DNA from: Mangifera indica
Lineage: Eukaryota; Streptophyta; Magnoliopsida; Sapindales; Anacardiaceae
Length of the DNA: 64,000 nucleotides
Assembly (NCBI RefSeq): GCF_011075055.1
Contig: NC_058150.1
Location: forward strand, 868,001-932,000
Reading direction: 5' to 3'
The notes under the pieces were generated by a model that searched no databases, was not told the DNA's origin, and was given only the letters and a program-made list of their open reading frames with translations. Made by a program: the position numbers and the translations under genes. Of the stretch, positions 37,605 to 52,600 are shown one piece after another (positions within the stretch are counted from its first letter, which is position 1; each line of letters starts with the position of its first letter).

Positions 37605-40600
37605 AATACAAATTCCTGATGTGAAAACCCCCATAAAAGACAAATTTAACAAGTCCTCTTGTCAAGCCGTGTTGTCACACCAAAAAATCGATTTGTTATC
37701 AATATTTTATTTTGACAAGTCCTTTTTCTCGTATGGTTATTCTACACAATCTACAGATCATAAATGAACAACAAAGAATTTCCCAGGACTAGAGCATTAC
37801 TGAAGCAACTTTTATTATAGTTTGTATATTGATTTAAAGGGAATAAACATAGATGATTTATAGCATTTGTCTTCCTATATCAGCAGATCTTCATGCCCTC
37901 TTGAACATGACTTTGAATGGAACATCACTCAGGGCGAGGCGGCGTATCCCACCATCGATATAAATGCCGATATCTCTGCATAAAACTTTGCAGAAGTCAC
38001 ACACAGAAGGGCAGAAAACAAGCTTGTAGTCGTTATCATACTTCTCGATCTTAAACCAGTTGCTGGTTGTTTCGCGGCCAGGATTACCTTCGACTCCCCC
38101 ACTTGTCACGAACCATTGTCCCAGAGAGTCATCATGGCTGTCAAGCTTCCACACTGTTGATTGGACACAGATCGTTGCAGCGGAGAACTTGATGTTCATA
38201 TCAGTGGATACGCGGACAACGCCTTTTGTGAGGTTCACAGGTGAAAATGTTAGTGGCAGGCCATTTTTTACCTCATGTTGCTCCTGAACGACATCGAGAG
38301 GACAGGTTTCATTTCCAGTGCTGGCAAGAGTAAGACCACCGCCTCTCCCACGAACAGCTGGCAAGATGTAATAGTTGGTGCCTGTGTGAAGATTCTGGCC
38401 ACCGATGTCTAGCACTGGATCAGGTGCAGCACTGGCTGCCACAGGCAATGACCTTGTTACAAAGGCAAAGATAAGGAAGGAGCTGAGTACTGCTAATGTA
38501 GACTTCATTGTTATCACTGCTGCTTTCATGTGAAAATGAATTAGAAGAGCTTGTACTTATAGAGATCGGCGATGGACAACACGATCTCTATTCAAAGGTT
38601 GAAGAGTTGTGGAGGACAAGCTGAGCTGGCCTGAATTGACCAACCTGCAAATTCATCAGTTCAGATAAACAAGGGTCTTTTCATGTATTGAATTGGTCCA
38701 ATGCTAATCAAGGTCTCTATACATATAATCAGAAGTATTCTCTGAAGGAAAATGCAACAAAGTATTTAACACATTATATTCATTTCCCGAAATTTCCAGG
38801 CACATGAATTGATTTTTCTATTTCAGCTAATTTGACATGTCCTAATTATGAAGTCAAAGATTTGACATAGAATTGAAAGTCCAAACACCCTAGTTTATTT
38901 TCTGATGTAGTTGTTAGCTTTTAAACCTGGGGATAGTGATGAATTTGTGTATATTTTTTAATATTTTTATTAAATAAAAATTTTACCTCTAACAACAACA
39001 GTGAAATTTAACAAATAAGTACATATTTGAATTTTCAATAATTATTAAATGAAAAGTTGGGTTCGCATCAAAACCTTGGGTGTAAAATAGTTGTTTGGCC
39101 TTTATTAATTATGAGATTTAATATGTTTGGGCTTCAATTATAAAAAGACTTTAGTCCATCTAACTTAGATATCTATTACATTATATACTTTTACATTATA
39201 TTGCTTTTCCATGGGAGAATTATACATTCCAACATTCCTCCTCAAATATAATTGAGCCACTAGTTAACAATTGTCATATATGGGATGACCCATCTAAATT
39301 GGATCTGATTCTTCTTAGCTCAACCTAAAACATGACTAGTTCTTTTAGGTTAACCCATGGGTTCACCTAAGTTTTAAGTCAGGGGTCTGGCTTCTTTCAA
39401 CTTGCCTACCATACTCAAACGGCTTTTCAAACGACTAATTTTAGCTCAACCCACCATACTCAAACGGGTATTAGATTAATGACCGTTTGACCTTTATAGC
39501 TTTGTTACCATAAAACTGAGCGAGAGCATAAGAATTGTATAATTTCTCTCTTTAATTAACTATCAAAATTACATTGTAATTATATGAATCCAATTTCCTA
39601 TATTTGGAAGTTACATATATGAACTCCATTATATTCAAGAAAACCGCTAATTTACTTTATAGACAAAAAAATAATAATTAATCTTATTCAGTTATTCTTA
39701 AATTCAGTAACTAGACAATTAACACCGGATTTCCAATAGTCATTTATATATTTGTTGTCATACTCCGGTTTATTTTTTATCACCTTATCTAAAACATATA
39801 TGAACAGGAATGAAAAATAAACTAAACTTTTGATCATCGATTAGGATTATAGGCAAGATCTTTGGTTTCATGCACATTAAAAATTCATTGAAATGATCTT
39901 CGTTTCCCTCCTAGTTTGAAAACTGCAGGCATCAGGAATGCTTATTCCATACAAGGTGAATAAGTTTAGATGGTCAAATCAGCCAGCTAGAAGTTTTCTT
40001 TCTAACCACAAAGGTGAAAGGGCATAATGAATAATAAGATTTGGTTAGGTTAGCAATAACTCGATGAGTTAAATCCAGAGGAACACAAAACAAGATGGGC
40101 ATTGTAGTAGGTGGAATTAGGGTTGTGCCAGACGTTAATATAGCTTATCATGTTATATCCAACCATGGCAGCCATCAAATAATAAAACAAAAAGAAATGT
40201 ATACCTGCTCGTTTTAGAAGTTCTATTGACAAGCCAGCGATATGCTTCAAACCAGGTAACTGAATGCTGCGTTTCTACATGAAGTATTAGACATCAGAGA
40301 TAAAACATTTCCAAACAAGCTGCTTCTTATCCACTAAATTAAGTGAACAGGAGACTTACCTCGAGAGAAATCATGTCAAAAGAAACTGTTTATCTTTGCA
40401 ATGAGTTCTACAGACCCCTAGAAGAAACTTAACAAACTGTTCTATAAATTTGTGTCTGTAGTCTTGTTCCCTTGCTTGAAAACCTGAAATGGTACTAATA
40501 AAGTTGTCAATAAAACAATCAAAGCCATACCATCAAGCTATTATTACCCCAGGCAGAAGGTTACCTTTTTAATGGTGAGCAAATTCTGTCATAAATCATA

Positions 40601-43600
40601 GTTTTGAGTTAATTACATAGTTTTTGATCCCAGTAAACAAAGTACAGTACCAAATATAAAAACAGAATGCTTGTAAAAATATAAAAAACAGAGATGAATG
40701 AATTATTACTTATCATAGGTCCTCAATGCCCCTAATGTCTTCCAAACATGATTCACCGTCAACATAATTGTCTACTTTCGTTCCAAAAAGAAAAATTGGC
40801 CATCCAACTGTATTTGCTCATTGATTCCTTCCAGAACCAAGAAAGATTCTGTTTTGGCGTGGTGCATCACATATTCAGCTGTGAATTCATGAGTAACACC
40901 ATTCACCACAACCCAACTACACCCATATTTTTTCTTTACTTTTTGATTTCGCTTCCACATCCTCATCTTTAATGCATCTTCCTGCCTATTTGCAGCAAAA
41001 TAAATATTCCGTAATAGTATATAAATCCCATCATCATCTGGTTCTAATTCAATTAACATTTTTGCAGCCATTTCAGCTAAATTCAAGTTCCCATACACCA
41101 AACAAGCCCTAAGTAATGATCTCCAGATAATGGCACCTGGGTTAATTGGCATCTGTTCAATAAAATCTTTAGCTTCTTCTAAAAGCCCAGCTCGGCAAAG
41201 AAGATCCACCATGCATCCATAATGCTCAATCTTGGGTTTCAAACTATAGAACTGGTTCATCCTATTGAACAATCTCTGACCCTCAACAAGAAACCCTGCA
41301 TGACTACAAGCAGATAAAACTGACAAAATTGTAACCTCATTTGGTTTGATATTCGATTCTGTCATGTCACCAAAAGCCTCAAGAGCATTCTTCCCTTTAC
41401 CATGAAATGCATATCCTGATATTAAAGTAGTCCATGAAAATACATCCTTCTCCCGTACCTCACTAAATACCTTTAATGCCACATCAAGACTTCCACTTTT
41501 TGCATACATATTCATTAAAGCATTATTCACGGTAACACCAAAAGCCAGGTTACTTTTATTGACATAACCATGAATGCATTTACCAAAATCAAGAGCTCCG
41601 ATGTCAACACAACCTGACAATACAGCCACAATCGTAATCACCGTACAATACTCCCCTCCTGCTTTCATATCCCTAAAAAGTTTCAATGCCTCAACTATTT
41701 CCCACCCCCGAACATAACCCGTTATCATTGCATTCCAAGAAACTGAATTTCTCTCAGGCATTTCATCAAACACCCAGCGCGAAGACTCCAAATCATTGAC
41801 CATTACAAACCCATTAAGCATACTATTCCATGAAGCAATATCTCTAAATTCCATACATTTAAAAACTTTCACAGCCGATTCAATATCTTTATTCTTGCTA
41901 TACGAATCAATCAGCGCATTACCCATAATTGGGTCCAACCCTAATGAAAACATGACGATTATCCCATGAACTATCCTACTACATGCTAAATTTTTCGTAC
42001 GTTTACACGCTGACAAAGCAGCAACAACAGAATAGCTATCAGGTTTTATATTACTACAAATTAAACGAGAAAATACCCACAAAGCTTTACTGGGTTCTCC
42101 AGTTTCCACGTGAAGATTAATGAGACATGTCCATGAAACTATATCTGGGTTTTGAATTTGACTGAAGAGGGTGTTGGGTTCCTGTGAGGTTCCGAATTTG
42201 GCGTAAGAGTTAAGCAATTTGCACACAAAAGGTTGGTGATCGTGGAGAAGTGCAAGCGTTACTGCTTGAGCGTGGATTTGTTTCAGAAAAGCAAGAGATT
42301 TACATTGGCGCAACAGGATTTGCAAGTGTTTGCAGTTCATGACTTGGAGGTACAGAATTAGTTTGAAACATTGATAGAGAATTTGGACCACATTGTTAAA
42401 GAAATGTCCAGTACTTGAACTGTATTACAGAATCCAAGAGTCGCTTGATGGAGAAGACGATGCGATAAATGTTGAAAACTGCGTTCCATTTTGAGAAGAG
42501 TTGCTGTCTAATAAACACCCTGTATGAGAATACTGCAGCTAGACATACACGGCAATCCAGCATGTGGCAAAAGGCAAATGAATCATTCAACATTATTTCG
42601 TTTGAACACATTGCAATTCTTTTTGAAAAAAAAAAAAAGTGTTCTCTTTTTTTAATTTTTTCTTCTTCTCTTCGTTGATATCTTCACCACGCAACCTCTC
42701 TAATGAAAAATTTACACACTCTTTTCACCGAAGTCGCTCATCTCCGCTCTCAATTTCTCCTCTACCACATGTCACCTCTCAAACTTGACACAGGACACCT
42801 CTCGGGTCCTCAACCCCGCCCTCACCCATTAACTTCATTCATTTTCATCCAACTTTTCTCATTCTTCTCAAACAAAAAACATATTGGCAATGGAGGGGTG
42901 ATTATGCCAACCAAAGCGTCGATTCATATCCACATATAGCAAAACTTTTATGAAATCTTGATGGATAAACTCTACTTCAAAATTAGGTACATCTCTATAT
43001 AAAAAACACAAGTGGAAGATAATTTTCCAACCATTGAAAGTTTTTCAATGGTAATCAATGACCAATATATCAGAATCAACGATGAATAGATTGTTGAAGG
43101 CTTAGATTTGGGATTGTGTAACAATCGGGGAGGTTTACGAACATGCGCCAGAATGGGTGGCTGTTGTTGATGTAATTGGTTGAACAAAAAGGATGGATCA
43201 TTGTTGCAGTTGTAATTGATTGAATGGAGAGTCGCAATTGATTCAAAGAAAGGGGGTTACCGACATGCTCAATTTCAAGTAAAAGAAGAAAGAAGATGAC
43301 AAAAGATTAAAAAAAAGCAAGAGAAAGAAAATATGCGAGAAGAGATTATAAGGATAACAAAACTTATAAAGCATTAAAATTTTTATTTATTTAATATAAT
43401 AATTATATTATATTTTAATTTATTTATTTATTTAATAAATATGGATGATATCTCTGATTATCAAAATATATATATATACATAAATATATATAAAAGTGTG
43501 AGAATGAAAAAATTATTCTCTCAAAGTATTTTTTAATAGTTGTTTTTATGTATGTGTAAAATAAGAATTTTGTAATTTTATATAATCATTTTGACCAAAT

Positions 43601-46600
43601 TTAAATAGATTTATTTAAATTTGAATATGAATAATTTAGATCGAATTTAATTTTAAAACAAGACAGAGTTTCTTTCAGTAGTGGATAAAGTCACGTATAT
43701 TAATTAGTTGATAATTTAAACCAAATGAACCATGCAAGACAATATTACGAACTTAAGCACGAATCTTTTATTGAAATTAATTTTCAACAGTGAGTCTTAC
43801 AACATTAACAACCTTATTCTCTTATTACAATCCAGCAGTCTAAACATGATCAACTAGCCATTTTTATCTGATTACTGCTCGAGCTTGGATGATGATGATG
43901 AAGAACTGTCAGCAAGGAGCGGCTTATAGTCCTCAGCCTTGACGAGCCGAAACACTAAAAAATCTCTCTCAGGTTTCAGAGCCAGAGCTCTTGTAGTAGT
44001 AAAAACTCCAACCTCGCTGCACAAAGTTACACAAGTCGCGCACACTTTTGGACAATGAACAAAATAGTACACATTTTTAGTCCCAAAAAACCTCTCAAAT
44101 TTGAACCAATTTTGCACTGTATAGGCTCCAGGATTCCCTTCTGTTCCGTTCGTTGTTATGAACCAGGCGCCCCAAAATGTGTCGTAGTCAGCTACCTTCC
44201 AAACAAATGAGGTCTCTGAGCAGATGCCTTCTGAAACATTGGAGAACTTGATGTTTACGTCAGTGGAGTCATAAACAATTCCTTCTGGATCTGCAGTAGC
44301 TGGTGAGATCAACAATGGCTGACCCCTGTCCAGTTTTGTGGATAGAATGACATCAAATGGGCAGTAGTTGCTGCCTCCGGCAAGGCTGACGATGCCGGCA
44401 GCAGGTCCTTTGTATATTGTTACTGCGTAGTAAGGAGTTCCAGCGAGGACCCGGTCACCATTGCTGTCAAGTAAAGGCTGCGGATCCCCAGTCGCCGATA
44501 AGGGTTTTGGGGTGATGATGGCAAGCAGAAGGATGGTAAGTAAGGAAGCAGCTTTCATGGTTGCCTCAAAATTTAAGGCTGTTTGATGTGTAGAGATCGA
44601 GGCTTGAAAGAACTTCAATTTATAGAGGTATCTTTTGGTACGCACGTGTAAGGTGGCACATGAAAGAGATTATCTTTTCAGGGGTATAGACCTATGTAAT
44701 TATATATGTATATGGGTGGATATAGTTCATTCAATCCAAGCTATCCAAGTAGGTCGATTATGTTTGGTTGAAATGAATAAAGTTTAAACAAAGATAATCT
44801 TAGCTTGATGTTGAGTCCGTAGGAATTTATAGGCAAATTCATTTTTTCTAATAACTTTTTATCTTTTAATTTTTTTGTAACGATTTATCTCTTTTTTTTT
44901 TTATGTGGAGACCTTTCATTTTCTTCTTTTTTTCTCCGGTACTTTCTAGTTGTTTCTTCGATGAATTCATCATTAATCAAATAAATTAAATTCGGTTTTA
45001 AAACAATTATTTTAGATTAAGATTAAACTTCAACTAATCCTTATTTGAATTTAATTTGGTTTAAATCAACCCCATAATTAAATACAACCTCACAAGAATT
45101 GCTGGTCCTCATAAAATTTTACATCACAATTCATTTCAGGGATCGTGGTCCAACTTCATTTCCAAATGTATGCATCTATTGAATTGGACATTTTACTAAC
45201 TATTCGTTTCTTTACTCTTTCAAAATTAGAATTATTGAGGTATTAATTGAAGTTTAAATCCCAATTTCTTATGGTTTTAATGTAGATTTTAATCCTAATT
45301 AATGCTTCAAGAGATAACAAGAATCAATAATTAATAAAAAGGTGTTAATGACATAAGTAATATTACATGTATTTATTTTAATTTATTTTTAATTTAAAAT
45401 CAATTAATCATATAATAATATATTAATATTTGTATTTATTTTTGTACCCATTATTGATACATGAAGTATTATTGTTTCGATAATATCTGATAATTCTTAT
45501 ACATATGAGTTTACAAAAATATTGCGAATTCTATTATTATTTGCTATATATAAGGGATGGTCCAACAAATTAACGAAAGTGACTACATATCTATTCCACT
45601 GAAAGAAATGACGAAGTTTTGAGGAAAGAGTATGAATTTCGGATATATATTTGAGGTTTGCTTGGATTGAAACCAAACTAGTTTAACTTCAATTTAGACA
45701 AATTTTAACTCAAACTTGACCCTGAGAGGTTATATACCATATAATTTGAGTTTGAAGAGTATTCAACTTGCAAAGTTGATAAATTTGAAAAACTCGATTT
45801 AAATAAGTTAAAATAACATCATTTTTATTAATACGCGTTGAAACAATATTGATTTGATCGATTTTGGTTTAACTACAGTATTGAATCAAACTTAATTTGA
45901 GCTTGATTTGATATTGTATCCAAACTTAAATTCACCTCTTCTCAAACCGAACTCAATCGAGCATAAACCCGAGTTTAACTCTAGTGGTTCCACTCCAACT
46001 ACCCAGTTGGATTTTAATTATTTAGGATTTCATAAGGTCCAAACACAACACTTGGCATTACTTACATTACACTTTAAGCTTCTTAGAATGGGGTCAAGCA
46101 TGAAAGAGATATATCCAGTTTTCATTTACAGAACAATAAAAAATTACTAATATATATATATATATATATATATTGAATACAAATTCCTGATGTGAAAACC
46201 CCCATAAAAGACAAATTTAACAAAATTACCTCAACTGGGAACTAAAAAAATTGCAATTTAGTAGAATAAAATAAAATTATCATATATTCTTTAGAATTTA
46301 GGAAACAAATTTGGGTTCATCGGACACCGCAAAAGGACATATATTTTTTTAATTTCCTTTTGGCTTTGCTTGAAATGGAATCCATCCATTCCAATCTGGT
46401 ACACATTGGATGAAAACAATAATATCTTTGTCTTGTTACCAATAACATGGATGATGGAATTTCTGCAGCTTTTGGCTTCCTCACATTTTGCGGATAATGG
46501 AATTCCTGCATCCTGTGGTTCACAACACTAGAGATATTGTCATCACGTTCGTTTAGACTTTACTCGAGATTGGTCTTATTCAAATAAACGTTCCTCTTAA

Positions 46601-49600
46601 AAAAATATATATATGTTAAAAGAATAATTTAAGTGATAAAATACGAAGAAGATATGTAAGAAATAAAAAGGGATTTGATTTTTCTTATTTTTTTTGTGTT
46701 TTGGTAAATATATTAAAATTATAATTGTCTAGTTAAGAAAAATAAGTGTATACAAAGATACAAATGTTTGCAATTCAAATCAATAACTATTGATCAATAA
46801 ATAAAATTCAATATATTTTCTCAAAATTTTCCTGCGTAATATTATATCATTTTTGTCTTTTTAAATATAAATCACAAACCTCTCAACACTTGTCTCGTGT
46901 CAATTGACTTGATATTGATGAAGGCAATCACAAAATTAGTTATTGGCAACCAAATTGGTGCTGGGGGTCAATGATTCTGATAAGAAAGGAGAAAATTTGG
47001 GTTACGACACGAGGGAGACGACAAAATCAGGTGGAGGAGAGCGAGAGGTGGGCAGTGACAGTGACATATCAGGGAAAATAGTGAAAAAAGAAAATAGGGA
47101 TGAAAAATAAAAATATAATTTTCTCTACTTAAATTTTCCCTGGAAAATATGCCTAGAAAATATATATTCAATACCACTGATAAATTGCAAAAACGATTTT
47201 CATTTGACTGTTTGAACCAGTGTCCTCTTCGATTTGTTGTTAGTTCCAGCTGGTATTAAAATTGCTGAAGTTTCTACTCTACATTTTTCTATAAATGATT
47301 TTTTTCCCTTTTTTTCTTTTTTTTTATGATAAATTCTTTACATATTTATAAATAATAATTTATTGTAAATATAAACATTAAACAAAAATGTTTTCAACGT
47401 GAACTGCCCATGCCTGCAGAAAATTAATGAATCAAGTACCAATTCCACGGCTCTATAAAAATTCAACTGACACCTGCATTGTTTTAGAGTTTCACATTTA
47501 TCAACTTTCTGAATTATAATGACGAATTCATTACTACTAGTGCTCTCTTTCGTTCTCTTTGCCTTCCTTACAAAGCCGTTTCAGGCGGAGAACATTCCGG
47601 TAATCGATTTCACCGGCGATAAGGTCGTTACGGGCACTGCATACTACATGCGAGGAATATTCGATGGACCCGCGACATTCGGAGGCCTGAATCTATATTT
47701 TGGCAGAAACAACACTTGCCCACTAGACGTGATTCAAGAACAGTACGATTTCGTCAGGGGTCTCCCTTTAATATTTTCGTATCCGAACGATAAACAAGGC
47801 AGTGTTGTTTACGAATCCACCGACCTGAATATCAAATTTTCTGCGGCGGAGAGCGTTTGCCGCCAGTCGACAGTGTGGAGGGTTGGCAACTACGACAATG
47901 CGACGGGGCAGTGGCCCATAACCGGTGATGGGGTTGAAGGGAATCCTGGAGCTCAGACGCTGGAAAACTGGTTTAAATTTGAGAGGGGGGATGTGGATGC
48001 TTACAAGATTTCTCATTGTCCTAAAGTTTGTAACTCTTGTGTGAGTTTGTGCAGCGATGTTGGGATTTATTCAGGCGATGGCACAAGACGTCTGGGTCTT
48101 AGTCGCACTGCATTTTCACTTGTGTTTGTCAAGGGAAGTAATTCTACAGACTAGTCTGATTTGCTTGAACAATCCAGTTTTATTAATACTCAATTCCCTT
48201 CATTATTAGCACCACGTCTTGGTCGAATCAATAGTTCATTATTAAGATTTTATCCGATTTAAATATACAATTACGATGTGGGTTTATTACCCTTACGAGA
48301 CCTAAAGTTGGAACTCAATTTTCTTATCAATAGTCAAAATATTATCGATTTTAGACAAATAATTTATCATAATTTTATTTATAAGTTTTACAATTTAAAA
48401 TATATTTTAATAACATAGGATCTCATAAGTTTTTTAACAAATTTTATCTATATATCTTTTCATTAAAAGTATAACGAAAGTGAAGAGTCAGAGAGTTATG
48501 GATCACTCGCTTACTTCATTAATTACTTAGAATAGTTATTGTACATACATAGTATGATTTTAAATTAAAAAAAATTAAGTAATTGTATATAAAAATTTAT
48601 CAATATGAGAACAGAAATTACCAAGTAAAAAAACAAAGAATGGTAAGGAAAACCTACGGCAACAAATCCTTATAAATCGTTTACATTATAAGGATTGTCT
48701 ATGTTGACAATGTAAGTCAAATTACCTCTTATTACAAACTCTCAATAATTTCTCTTTTAAATAGAGTTAAATTTGAATTGAATTGAATTCAAACTTTAAT
48801 CAATTCGTGTTTAACTTAACTTAAAAGAGTTAAGTCTGAGCTTAAGCTCAAACTCATCTCAAATCAATTTAAATTTGGATTGGTTTAATAAAAATTAAAC
48901 TTTGAGTATTGAATAAAATATTATCTTTTTAATCAATTAAAATTGAATTTTTCTATATTCACGAGCTTGGTAGATTAAGCACCCGCAAACTTCAAGTTCA
49001 AGCTTAAGATCAGTACTACAAAATTCTTAGATCAAAACTAAGCCAAGCACATTCAAGCCTAGCTGGCAATCTAGTTCAAATCCACCCATCTTCAAATTCA
49101 AGCCATCCTACCATTAATTTCTACACATAACCACTTGAACAAATAACTACTAACTACCGCTTTGACTTTGCATTAGATTTTTCTCTTCTCATGGTATATT
49201 TTTTTGAATAAAAGTATAAAATCGTGATTAATGATTAATGTATAAGATACAAATAATTAAAATATTAAAAAAAACTTTTAATAGTTCATCACACACACAC
49301 AAATCATCACAAAAAATACAACCTATATACGTTAAAAAAATGGGTTCCAATTATGGGAATTAATATTTTATAATACGATATAGATAAAAATAGTATATAT
49401 TTTTAAATATATTAAAAATTACTATGAAATAATAAATATATTATATAATATAATATATATTATCAATATAAATTGATATACTTTTTAAAAAAAATAATGA
49501 TATGATAAAATCTAAAAAATTTTAAAAACTTAAATATTTATGATATTTTCTAAAATGATAATATGATAATTAGAATATTGTATTATTTTAATATTATTAT

Positions 49601-52600
49601 TTTTAAAAAATATATCATATAATATAATACATAATATACGATACAAAAAATTAAATTTTTAACATATAATAAATATCGGGATTCAACTATTTTAGTTTCA
49701 ATTATATTCTTCTTCCCCTATACTTTTTCATCCACATAAGTAATAAATTGGCAGGTTTGAATTTGAAAACAAATTGACCCAAAACTAAAAACAAAAATAG
49801 TGTTTTCAATTGTATTAATCAAATCGTATATTATATTATATATTAAAAATCATATAATTTATTACGTATTATCTCGTATCAGATGATATATCTTTTTAAA
49901 ATAATAATAATATCAAAATAATTAAAATTTTAAATTCCCATCTTATCATCTTTAAAAAATATCACAAATATCTCTTGAATTCTTAAATTTCTCATATACC
50001 CCAAGCTACATCATTATTTCTCTAAAAAAATGTGTTAATTTTTATTGATAATATATATTATATCATACGATACTACTATTATATCATTTTTTTTATATTT
50101 TAAAATTTGAATTATTTTTTTATTAATATTATATTATATTGAATATTATTCAATATTTATGACCATGCTTTTAACGTATCAATGGCCTGTCTTCTGCCCA
50201 GCTCTATAAATTAAAATTCAAGCTGTACTGACATCAATTTCTCAACATAAACCCACCTTTCAAAATGGCAATTAAGCGTTCTCCACTGCTACAACTCTCC
50301 TTCATTTTCTTCGCCTTCATTACAGAACAATCACCAGCAGCTAATACGCCGGTTCTTGACTTCACCGGAGAAGTAGTCCTCACCGGCACTGAATATTACA
50401 TCTTGACGACATCCCAGCTGCCTGCAAGAACTTGCAGTGGCCTCAGCCTCTTCAATGGTAAAACCAGTACCTGCCCACTGAATGTCATCCAAGAACAGTT
50501 AGAATTTCAAAAGGGTGCCCCGTTAATATTTTCACATGGTCAAGGGGGTGTTGTTTATGAATCACTTCATCTGAACATCAAGTTTTCGGCGTTGGAAAGT
50601 GTCTGTAACCAGTCGACGGTGTGGAGGATCGGCGGCTTTGACAGTTCAACAGGGCAGTGGTTCGTAACTGGTGGGGGTGTTGAAGGAGATCAGTGCCTTG
50701 GAGTAGAAACAAGGCTAAGCTGGTTTAAGATTGAAAAGGCATCGGCACATGCATACAAGATAGCTCATTGTCCTTTAGGGTGCGAGTCTTTTGTAAGTAT
50801 GTGTATGGATGTTGGGATTTATTTAGGTGGTGGAGTAAGACATCTGGCTCTCAGTCAAACTCCATTATCAGTTGTTTTTATCAAAGGAAGCGTTAATAAT
50901 AAATAATTTTGCTCGACCAATCTATTTATGTGTATGTAATCCACTGAATTGCTATAGTTATTGGAATCAAGACTAGGGAGGATCCAATCTGAATTGGATT
51001 GACTCAAATCTATGTTTGATTTAAATGAGTTAACTTTAAGTTAGAGTTTTAGGTTGGCAGCTTAACAGCTCAGCAGTTTAATAATTCGACTCAAGATTAG
51101 TTTGTTTGTCTATTCAATTATATTGTTCGTTACATTGATAACATTGTTCACTCTTCCAATGATATTACTCAACTTGGCGACAATCTTCCAATGATATTGT
51201 GTACTAATTTGAATAAGTTTGAACTCAATTTGAGTATTATAGATTCACTCTGAACTCATACCAATCACATGGTTCAGATCGAATCTATTCTTAATCAAAA
51301 TTATGTTTTATCTTGTTTTAACACCACTCATAAAAAACTCAATCTTCGGCACAAGGGATTGTTCTTTATATATTGGACTCTAACACCACTTAGTTTTGCC
51401 TATCAAAAAGTGTAATTCAAGCTTTCCAACCCCAAAAACATAGCACAAATGATGATTTTTTTTTCACACTTATATACAAAAACTTAGGGATGGCAATAAA
51501 AAGGGGCGGGAAGGGGATCTCAATACTCATCCTCATCCCCTTTACGAGGATAAAAATTATTTCTCATCCTCTTCTCATAAAGAAAAATTTCTTTTTCATC
51601 TCCACAGGAAAAAATTCTCCCTGTATCCATAAGAAAAAATCTCCTCTTTATATCCTCTAAAAACAATATAAATATATTAAATAACAAAATTAAATAAAAT
51701 TAAAACCAATCAACCATTTCAAATATCACAAATATAATATATTAACCACTTTAATATGCACAATAAAAACTTAAATAAATTTGAAAAACATAAAAAATCT
51801 AAAACTATAAAAATATGTTAGTATTTTAAATAAATATATTAATATAAAAGTAAAAGAACAAGGATGCGGTGGGGAAGAGACACATGAATCTCTGTCACTA
51901 TCCTCTTCTCCATTTTTATTAGAGAATTCTCTTCTCTTTAACGTCGGGAAAAGTCAGGGCTCCTAAAGTTAAGCCGAAATTGTCATCTCTACGCAAACTT
52001 AGTTCAATCCCATCAAGCTTATATACCCAAACTCAATTCCAGTCCAAACTAATATGAGATTTCTAACAAGGATCATATAAAGCATATAAATCGATAAAAG
52101 CTAAGTGAATTTCATTCCAAACCAATGTGGGATTCCAAACAAGGATCATGGAAAGCATATAAATCAATAAAAGCTAAGAAGAAAAAATAACTAGAGAAAT
52201 TTGATATCTATGTAGGAAATTAAGATGGGTATGAAAAAAGGCATATCAAATAACCGGCATCACAATTGAACTCATGCTCTCTATATTGTTTGTGTGAGTC
52301 ACTTTTACCACTCAAACTAACCCATTGGATAAGTCTCTTGCATTTCTGTACAATCACTTTATTCTTCATCCAATATCAACGGGAAGATTTTTTACTTCTG
52401 CAACAAAGAGATTCATCTGACAGAGATAATCAAATTCATATAACACTTGTTTATTTTGGTAACACTTCTTTCACATATCCCTAATAGGGTGGGGGGCCCA
52501 AATCACAGAAATAATGAATCGCAAGTTTGACCATGAACATAAAATGACCCCAAAAAATCAAAAACAAAAACAAAGATGGTGTTTTCAACATGATCTTCGT